Source of the DNA: Lineus longissimus
Lineage: Eukaryota; Nemertea; Pilidiophora; Heteronemertea; Lineidae
Length of the DNA: 60,000 nt
Reading direction: 5' to 3'
NCBI RefSeq assembly: GCF_910592395.1
Contig: NC_088312.1
Span: 8,744,001 to 8,804,000, forward strand
Shown here: one piece after another, positions 52,121 to 60,000 of the stretch
Numbering within the stretch: position 1 is the first letter of the stretch
Layout: every line of letters starts with the position of its first letter
The notes under the pieces: generated by a model
Told to the model about the DNA's origin: nothing
The model's input: only the letters and a program-made list of their open reading frames with translations
Databases searched by the model: none
Translations under genes and position numbers: made by a program

Positions 52121-52167
52121 CGGGGGGGGGGGACCCGAAGGCCACAGCCCAATTGGGGGGGGGGGGG
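52121..52167. repeat. Doubled poly(G) block before gene U copy 8
   Basis: Two G runs (about 10 and 13) are separated by a partial duplicate of the GAAGGCCACAGCCCAATT flank. This points to slippage or local duplication at the poly(G) tract. Confidence 0.85.
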
Positions 52168-52907
52168 ACACGAAGGCCACAGCCCAATTCGTGCATGAAA
52201 GTTTTAGGCTGTCATCGAATGCTTTAAGGAAAGAAGTTGACTTCAAAACATATTGACACATGGTTCCCGCTTAATCTTTGAACGAGCAGGCTGAAATCTG
52301 TCTTTGTGATACAGCCCAAATAGAGCTGTAATGAATCTCATAGTTCGACTTATGGACGGCCTTTTTGAAACACCCTGCAATCAGCATTTAGCCGTCGAAA
52401 ACATTAACCAGTCAATCAAAAATCGATGAAATCAATCCAGGTGAGACCGAGGCAGTAATATCGTATTGTGTCACTTGTGGCCAATATTGATCTCTTTCGA
52501 GATTGTCTCTGAAACAAACTGGCTTGACGTGAAGGCAAATGAAACGTGATAGACAGAAAAAATGACAAAGAACCGTACTAATCGATCGAAATAATAGATT
52601 TAATAGATATCAAGTGACGGTAACCTACCATCTTTTTGACAGCACCGAATTATTAGGGACTAACTAGAGGGCGGGGAAATTCAACTAATCTAACTAATCT
52701 CACTTAGTTTAATGTATAACAGAAACCGACGAGCTCATTCCGACAGGCGTAGACAGCGGTTTAAAACAAAAATAATTACTGTCGCTGATAGGGGAATTAC
52801 GACAGAGATCTATGCTGGCTTCCGTCTCTTGTCGAATGGCACCGAGTTGCTGTTGGACGGTACATAGTCGATTACAGATTTGACGCCTTAAGTCCATCAA
52901 CTAAACT

Positions 52908-54647
52908 ATGATGGACAAATTGCCGAACGCAATGAAGACAACTCTTGTTGTCACATCGTTCGAGATAAAGCATGTTGCACGACTACTCTTCCTCCCGGAC
53001 ATCGGGACGCAGACGACCAAGTCCCGGCTCCTCTGTTCTTTCCTCTGCTCAGAAGAGACAAGGTGTGTGTCGTTCAGCCTTCTCATTGGAGCCAGGACAT
53101 GTCAATTGAGCACTTACTTCAAGTATAGTAGGTGTGAGATTGCTGGAAAATGGACGAAAATATTTCAGAATCGCCAAGGTAAGGTGAGAGGATGTTTTCT
53201 TTCGCACGTTTGCACTTGTTCCACCAGCTCTTCGTCTGCCAATCGCAAGACTGCCAGACCTCGTTTATTTAGCTGTGTTGTCCTCAGATTCACAGCAAGA
53301 CTTGAATTCTTGTAGCATATTTTTTATAACACCTTATGTGATAATGTCGTAGAGTATGCTCAAAGTTCTTTCCAGCGCCTGCGACAGCTTTTCCAAGGAA
53401 AAATGTCAAAATCTTCAGGGAAATCTCTTTGGCTGTATAGATCGATTTCTGTAGAGTGCGGCCCTTTCCGACAAGGCCGTGAGAGAATTCAGGCTCGGGT
53501 TATAATCCTATACTGTCTCTCGTGTTCTTCACGCCAAAAGATGTTTTTCTACGCAAAACCATGATGTGATACCCCCAGATTCTTTCTGTTCGTACATGTA
53601 CCAATTTAGTCCGCTGATTCTAACATTATCGTATATAGACAGGGCCCGGTGTATAACCAATTCTGTACATTGTATGTTGTTTAGGTAGCAGCGGCAGATA
53701 CTGGGTACAAGTTATTAGGTCGCCTTTATCCTAGTTCAAAAATTACTTGCCGGGACTTGTTGCGATTAAAGCATCATAAGGCATCAGACATGGTCTATAA
53801 TCCTGTCGCGCGAAGATTGTACTTTCAAAAATCAACTATGAATTATTATAAACTTTCAAAAAACAAAACTTCTTTAAACCTTTTAATGTCAGCTACCTTT
53901 CAAACATATCATAAATCTATTGGAGAGTATAAAGGTGGACTGCTCAAAAAAGGTATGCAATACAGAGTTGAAATTCTGACCCTTATGGGGAACAAGACGG
54001 GGGAGGTTTTAATACCAAAGGATGACATTTGTTCTGAAGCAAAAGGAAGACGGAATTTCGGCATTAAAATTTACGATAGAAAAGCTACTATCTTCTGCCC
54101 ATTCACTTCAAGGTCGGGCACAATGGCGGTAATACTGTACGATGTGGTCATAAAAACTGAGAAAAATCTCGAGAACGTGCACCTCGTTAAAGGTCTTATC
54201 GTTAAGCAAGCAAACTCTGGTGACTCCAAAGGAATCCATCTCCATTGGACAGCAGATGGAGACCTGGTCATAGTGTTGTTAAAAAGATATATAATAGATG
54301 TTTCGATTCATCGAAAATTCGACAATTATGCCAGAAAGCGTCATGAGGTGTTCTACGGGGCTGGCATTAACTATAGACTTACTGACCTGATCTACGATGA
54401 AACGAATATGCGTTATCTGCTGCTGTTTAATATTGGTATGCGTATAATGTACCTTCGGGTTGGCTACTGCCCGAGAGGTGGAATGAGATCTAAAGACATA
54501 GAGGTTGCTGCAGGGTCATTAATGCGTTTTTGGAACACTTCCTTGACTTATATCGACAGAGATGGCTATCTTGTGAGGCTGGTGAAAAGAATTCTCGACC
54601 CGACACACGAAATTGAAAATATAGAGGTTTATAAACCCATCATATAA
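52908..54647 (+). CDS. Gene U copy 8, convergent with the live GMC gene
   Basis: Exon 1 is 52908-53178 and exon 2 is 53698-54647; 406 residues, sites and phase intact. It groups with copies 2 and 5 upstream but combines WNTSLTYID with ILDPTHEIE, a mosaic of the two C-terminal types. Private changes: FYGAGIN and TNMRYLL. Its 3' end faces the 3' end of the GMC gene about 1.6 kb away. Confidence 0.74.
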
Positions 54648-54772
54648 AAGAGAGGGTCGTGCGATATTCCCGATCGAACTACTCCGGCACAGCCTGACAT
54701 TAACTGCAAAATTTGAAAGACCGCTTAGGAAAGTCCTATAGGAATATCAACATTCAAGTTAAAAGAAGGGTT

Positions 54773-54838
54773 ATCATCCAAGGCCGCCCAGGAAAGTCCT
54801 AGGAATATCAATATTCATTCAGGACAGTCTTGGACGAT
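54773..54838 (+). other. Hairpin-forming repeat after gene U, unit 8
   Basis: Outer, middle and inner pairs kept as in unit 2. Confidence 0.55.
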
Positions 54839-55059
54839 CTAGGGAAGAAGGCCCAACGCCATCACTCGACCGGGTCCGTAAAGACGATGGACAAAGTTTG
54901 TTTATTCACAATCGTTCTGAGTGATGATGCGGACCGCTAAACTTTCGAAGTGTTCTTTGGTTTTAAAGCAGTTTTGTCTCAAAAAGTTTACAATAAAGAG
55001 TAAATGATGAATTTTGTGAAGAAGAAAAGGAACCTCAACAGAAATACTTTACATGTTCT

Positions 55060-55580
55060 GGAGGCATTGATCACGGTGATGCATTGGATACCGCGGACTC
55101 TGTAAGAGACAGCTCAATCTAATGAAAAATGGGAACAGATTCTGGTAGGCATGTGTCCGCCCCTTCAACATACATGTACTTGTCTCCTGTGGCTATTCTT
55201 TTGACTCATGTCTTCCATTTTAGCCTGAAAACGAAAATCGAATGTTTGATGGTAGCACGCCTTATTCAGTCTTGAAAACGTCTCTTATACCCTCTCGGGC
55301 AAGGCATCCCTATCTTAGTGTGCAGTGCCGACTTAGAAAAAAAAATCTTCACTAAATTGGCGTCAACTTTTTCTTGACGTGTAGTCTATTCGATTAAACT
55401 GAAAAAGACAACGCCAGGATGACAGTGACGCTAATATAAGTTATATTTCGAAATTCGAATGGAATCGAGTGTTCACCAACCTTAGTAACTAGAGCGTTCG
55501 TCACGGCATCAACATTCCCTTTAAGGACTGATGGCTTGAGGTATCCGTCCACGTAGCTCCATCTCTACCCGCTCTTATTT
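55060..55580 (-). pseudogene. Relic of GMC exons 2-3 and last exon, unit 8
   Basis: Last-exon remnant from about 55060, exon 3 start at about 55154-55235 and exon 2 at about 55481-55580. It lies downstream of the live GMC gene. Confidence 0.68.
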
Positions 55581-55700
55581 TGTTCTTGATTGTGCCGTTT
55601 TGCGATATGATTCAGAGGATTTAAGACACAGCAGTGGATAAAATCAAATGATACGAAGAAATATATGGATGGATATGGGTGATGTTTAGACTGTGCTAAA

Positions 55701-56100
55701 CATCTTTACATTCGGCAGAAAATGGAATATCCGTATGGGCGCCATAAGGGAGTGCTCCCACCCCCGGCGTATCCGGATGAGCGCGGCACAGTCGCCGTCA
55801 ATACAATTAGTCGGTTATCCATCACGGATATATAGTACAGAGATCTTGTGAGCCTGGTAAAAATAGTTCTCGGCATGAGCAACGATATATCATCGAAGGC
55901 CGCCCAGGAAAGTCCGAGGAATATCTGCATTCATTCAGGACAGTCTTGGACGATCTTGAATGAGGCCCAATGCAATCACTTATCCGTAAAGACGATGGAC
56001 AAAAAGATAGCTGTGTGCTTTATTCATTGTCGTTCTGGTAGAGTATACACTATATAGATGAGATTCTTAGATATCAAAACTGTTCTTTGATTATAAAGCG
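55701..56100 (+). pseudogene. Decayed 3' end of gene U, unit 8
   Basis: Counterpart of 6738-7160, with a deletion of the AAATTATATTAGAGTT stretch. It overlaps the likely 3' UTR of the GMC gene. Confidence 0.58.
56019..56024 (-). promoter_or_regulatory. Candidate polyadenylation signal of the GMC gene
   Basis: AATAAA on the - strand about 240 bases after the GMC stop codon. The same hexamer is present at this place in most units. Confidence 0.35.
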
Positions 56101-56264
56101 ATCGTCCAGATTATAAACGAAAGTCTGAGATAACGGACTGTGTGCTTTATCAATACAGAAATGTTAGGAAGTCCAAGAATGTACGCTCGCTCTATAAAGA
56201 ACGAATACCGTATGGCAAAGTACACGAAGAAACTTGGCAGAAGCGCTATGTTCATGGAAGTTGT

Positions 56265-59200
56265 TTAAGAGAAGTATGCGCCTTTAATCAAATCTGCAGC
56301 TTTTTCTCCAATCATGACACAGGTCGCATGAGTGTTCGCACAAAGAGAGTCAGGCATGATGGAGGCATCAACCACGCGAAGGCCTTCGATACCGTGGACT
56401 CTGAAAAAGACACATCGGAGAAATGAGTCTGACTTGCCTAGGAACCTCTCTTTAATCAACGACTAGTGATATCACAGTTTGCTCATCTCGATCCTTCCTT
56501 AATTTATACAACTTCACCAATATTTTATGAATGGACCGGCCTTGCCACCGCCACGAAAAAGCCTGTTAAAATGAAAGAAACGCAGCACTAAGTTTAATGC
56601 GCAAATACAACAGTTAACTGTCACATAGCGCACCTCAATTCCGAGTCCACAACAGTGGTCGGATCATCTTCTGGTCCCATCTTACAAGTTCCTACCACGT
56701 GACAGAGATGGAAGGTGATGTTACGAATGTATTTCTCCCAGTATTCTGTACTGCCCCACTCAAGGTTCGAACACACTGCAGGTTTTGATTTAAGAATGCT
56801 CAAACCAAATTCGGCCAGGGCCTCGGTGTCTGCCAGCTCGGTTATCTCCTGCAGACCTGAAAAAAGGTACAATGGTTGAAGCCTCCACTGAGCACATAAC
56901 TTAGTAAATAAATGGTAAGTTGTCCAATTCAAGGTTGGTCAACTGCTGGTGAACAAACTCCTTGGTCTGTTGACAAACTTTGAAGTCAAAATTTGTCAGT
57001 TTATGAACTTAGAATTTGGCCAGATGACTGAGCTAATTTGGTAGGTTGAGCTTGATTGACCCACTTGGTCATTTCTACCAGGACTCGACAAACCTGATTA
57101 GACACCATCGACCAACTTCCTTGCAAGATTTGCATGGGGCGGCAACATATTTTTTTAGCTTACCTTTGACCAGCACATCCACATCCCGGTCCTCCTCCAA
57201 CCACTTCGGATCAATAAGTGGTAAATCAAGTGGGTCTGAACTCCGCAATCGAACGGTGCCTCTACTTTTGGGCTTGAGTAGGCAGCTGAGAAGAGACACG
57301 CCATGCCTACCCGCCCTGTCGGCAAAATAATCTGTTAACGTCTGCAAAAGAAAAGATGCGCATTTGTGATCTTGTCCAAGTTAATCTGGCTTGCATTGAC
57401 GGTAGTGCACCTACGCCATTCAATAATTCCTGACTAGATCCAAAGGACAATTACATCACTTGTCTCTCATTTTTAATCATAGATTGTTCTACATAACTAA
57501 TATCAATATGACAGACGGTGCATAAACATTACACGGTAAAAATTTGACTCTGGGATTCATGCAGACTTCTCACACATCGGGAGACTGATTTCTTGGCCAA
57601 TTATCAAAGGATGAAACAAGAATGGAAAAAGGCAGAGCATGTTCGCTGAAGTTTAATTCGTTGGAATGACACTTACTCCGCTTGAAATGTTCATGCTCTT
57701 CTCCATGAGCTCTCCAAAATCGGGGTCGTTTCCCATTAGGGAGTCGAGCAACACAAACTGCAAGTCGGGATTCCCTGTCTCTCGACCCTTATACATATTG
57801 CCCGTTCCTCCTTTGACGAATCCCATGCCTTGGACTCCAGTCGAGGCGTAGCGCCCTGTAAGACACACAAGAAAAGACACCTAGCTAATATATCCAAGCA
57901 TTGTTCCTTTGAGGGTGTTTCCCATGAATTTGTTACGGACCAGACACTGCAAATTGGGATTTCCATTCTCCCTTCCCGTAAAGGTACTGCCTAATCTCTC
58001 TTCGACAAAGCCCATGCAAAGATTCCAGTTAAGGCTTGGTGCCAAGTGGGAAACGGAAGACGCAATCCTTAGAATATCTGTCAAAAATGTGCTGATATTA
58101 TTGAATTCACACATATGTTCACGTGGAGGGAAATGTCTCGTTAAGAACCAGTGACAACCATCAGTATTTCGTGAGGCTCCCCATATCACCGTGGCAACTG
58201 CAAGAAAATCTACACTTGTGTGGAATATTTGTCTGAATACTTTCGGCAAAAAGCCCCTACCTCGCCTGAATAGTTTATAAGCCATCTTTTCCATTGTGGA
58301 ATTAGGTTTGGCCACTGTAGAAGTAATGGGCTTGTCTAGGAGGAAATCTGGCCCGAAGATGCCGACATGGTCTACAAGGTTATCACCAACAGGCAGGTCA
58401 GCCACAACAGGAATCTGAATCATATCATGATAGGGGAGTCAATGAATCACTCACTATCGACTTCAGAAGTCTATTTAAAATAACTGGGTATTGGGGTTGA
58501 ATTTGAACACAAAGGAGAGTGTAAAAGCCATAGGCAAAACCTTCAGCAGATATTTTGATTGGCATACATGGCGAAAAAAGCAACGGTGTCATTATACTTT
58601 GACACACTGAGCCAGTTACGAACCAAAAGAATGGTGTGATGAATTAGACAACTCGCATACTCAGAGTACAATGACCCATCCCAGTCTAAGGACAGGTTTC
58701 GATATATAAGCTTATACTATATTAAAAATGGTTGGTTGAACAAATGCAACGTGATTCCAATATGCCTAGATGAAGTAAAATTCGTCAAAACATTACCCCC
58801 AATTCTTCAAGATGTTCCCTGTGACCAATTCCCGACAACATCAGAATCTGCGGTGACGCGAACGCCCCTGCTGACAGTATCACTTCCTTCTTCGCACGAA
58901 CGAAGCATGATGTGTCCGTCCCATCAACATACTTAACTCCTGTGGCTTTACCATCTTCAATTTCAATCTGAAAAGGAAAAATGTTAACGCTGTTGGCTCT
59001 AGTCTTCAAAGCCGCAATTTAACCATCTCAATACCCTTTGCATTGACAAACGTTAATCTTTCGTTGGCGTTATCTTAGCTTGTAGTCAATTGGACTAAGC
59101 CGGAAGAGACAACGCCAGGATGATAGTGACGCAAAGTTAGATCTTAGTATTTCGAAAGGAACTGGACAGGACACAGTTGTCACCGACCTTAGTAACCCGG

Positions 59201-59588
59201 GCGTTCGTCACGACATCAACATTCCCCTTTAGAACTGCTGGCTTGAGGTATGCGTCCACGCAGCTCCATCTCTCCCCGTCCTTAATGTTTTCTTGCATGA
59301 ACATGTACCCTAGAGAGAGAAAAAAGTGATTTTTTCAATAAGGCTGTTTACACTGTACCAAACCAAATCCGACCAAATCCGATCAGACCAGACCACATTC
59401 CAGGTTTTGAGAAGAAACTATATATACCTGATAAACTGACAATGCAGACTTACCTAACTGCTTGTCGCCGTTAATACAGTTAGTTCCATACCCCAACTCC
59501 TCCATTCCCGCGGCAAACGTTTGTGATATCGCACAGTCATCAACATCACGTGCGCTGACATAAAGTGGGCCGTCGCCACCATGGAAGC
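56265..59588 (-). CDS. GMC (glucose-methanol-choline) oxidoreductase, FAD-dependent, 5'-partial
   Basis: Eight exons fit together in phase with GT-AG introns: 59588-59454, 59309-59188, 58967-58797, 58414-58261, 57855-57677, 57341-57164, 56856-56634 and 56400-56265 (TAA). They encode 431 residues; the FAD-binding N-terminus lies beyond the window. Family motifs in order: [43 protein letters not shown] and [15 protein letters not shown] (GMC signature); [55 protein letters not shown] with the catalytic His; [10 protein letters not shown] and NTHAT with the second active-site residue; EKAADLIK. Such enzymes oxidise alcohols, sugars or choline-type substrates; this substrate is unknown (glucose dehydrogenase-like or choline dehydrogenase-like). 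Exons 4-8 lie in array unit 8 and exons 1-3 in unique DNA. It is the only copy with both halves joined. Confidence 0.92.
57881..58030 (-). pseudogene. Decayed duplicate of exon 5 inside intron 4 of the GMC gene
   Basis: Translated in the frame running on from exon 4, this reads [20 protein letters not shown] then [14 protein letters not shown], parallel to [20 protein letters not shown] then [14 protein letters not shown] in exon 5. It sits directly upstream of exon 5 with only about 25 bases between, and ends in a stop, so it is probably not spliced in. All array units carry it. Confidence 0.6.
58434..58796 (-). other. Intron 3 of the GMC gene, unique side of the array edge
   Basis: Similarity to the array stops 19 bases upstream of exon 4. 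The remaining intron shows no gene and no match to the retrotransposon fragment that occupies this place in units 1-7. Confidence 0.7.
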
Positions 59589-60000
59589 CTACAAAAAATT
59601 CAAATTATCCATCATTACTACTTTCCTCGAACACAGTTCCATCATTTAAGCAAGTTAAAGACAATTTACCGAAATAACTTTATAATGGTGTAAGCAATAT
59701 TTGCCGATATCATATCATCAAGAATCAGATACTTGGTTCAACAAAAGGTAACAGTCTAATAATTGACAACCAGAAACAATTATAGAAATCATATCAATTC
59801 ATGAGTCAACGGAGCGGTCCAACCAATGCCATTTCTGTTATGTGACCCATTAGTCTGAAGAAGCTCCCATTCTTAAGTCATCCATTTTTGAACTACTAGA
59901 ATAAAAACACTTCCCTTGATCTCAAGTCATCCATGTTTGACCTACCAAAAAGCCTCCCTTCTCAAGTCATCCCTGTTATATGTCCTACTAGACTGAAGAA
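59589..60000 (-). other. GMC gene upstream intron with a short minisatellite
   Basis: No exon was recognised here. From about 59843 a degenerate tandem repeat with a 40-50 base period is visible, with AAGTCATCC at about 59875, 59924 and 59964 and CTACTAGA between. The next GMC exon upstream must lie beyond 60000. Confidence 0.55.

Overview
The window is animal nuclear DNA, probably from a marine invertebrate; the species cannot be told from the sequence. The evidence is spliced genes with short GT-AG introns, AATAAA signals, a non-LTR retrotransposon fragment, two short terminal-inverted-repeat elements, and many near-identical tandem gene copies. No bacterial operons, tRNAs, rRNAs or CRISPR arrays were seen.

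Layout: (1) 1-2085 is the 3' part of an intronless-looking protein kinase gene on the + strand, open through the left edge. (2) 2086-3162 is unique sequence with no gene. (3) 3163-58433 is a head-to-tail tandem array of eight units of about 6.5 kb, starting near 3163, 9651, 16227, 22707, 30363, 36922, 45268 and 52003. Units 4, 6 and 7 are longer because of later insertions: an AT-rich element, a CR1/L2-like fragment and a MITE. (4) 58434-60000 is unique sequence holding exons of an apparently functional GMC oxidoreductase gene (- strand). Its last five exons lie inside unit 8, so the live gene straddles the array edge.

Each unit carries: a poly(G) tract; a two-exon + strand gene not recognised here (called gene U) with a PAN/apple-like cysteine pattern in exon 1; a hairpin-forming repeat after its stop; a relic of GMC exons 2-3 joined to a decayed last exon; a decayed second copy of the 3' end of gene U; GMC exons 8 to 4 (- strand); and, in units 1-7, a fragment resembling the RNase H tail of a non-LTR retrotransposon upstream of GMC exon 4.

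The main result is a contrast. Gene U keeps its start, splice sites, phase and frame in all eight copies (one has lost its stop and gained 15 residues). The GMC half-copies in the same units mostly carry lesions: lost donors, frameshifts, nonsense codons or a MITE inside an exon. This suggests that gene U is the cargo being amplified or kept, with the GMC fragments as passengers. Shared variants group the units as {1,4}, {2,5,8} and {3,6,7}. This is a period-3 higher-order repeat, with unit 7 a recombinant. All similarity statements come from reading by eye; no alignment or database search was run.
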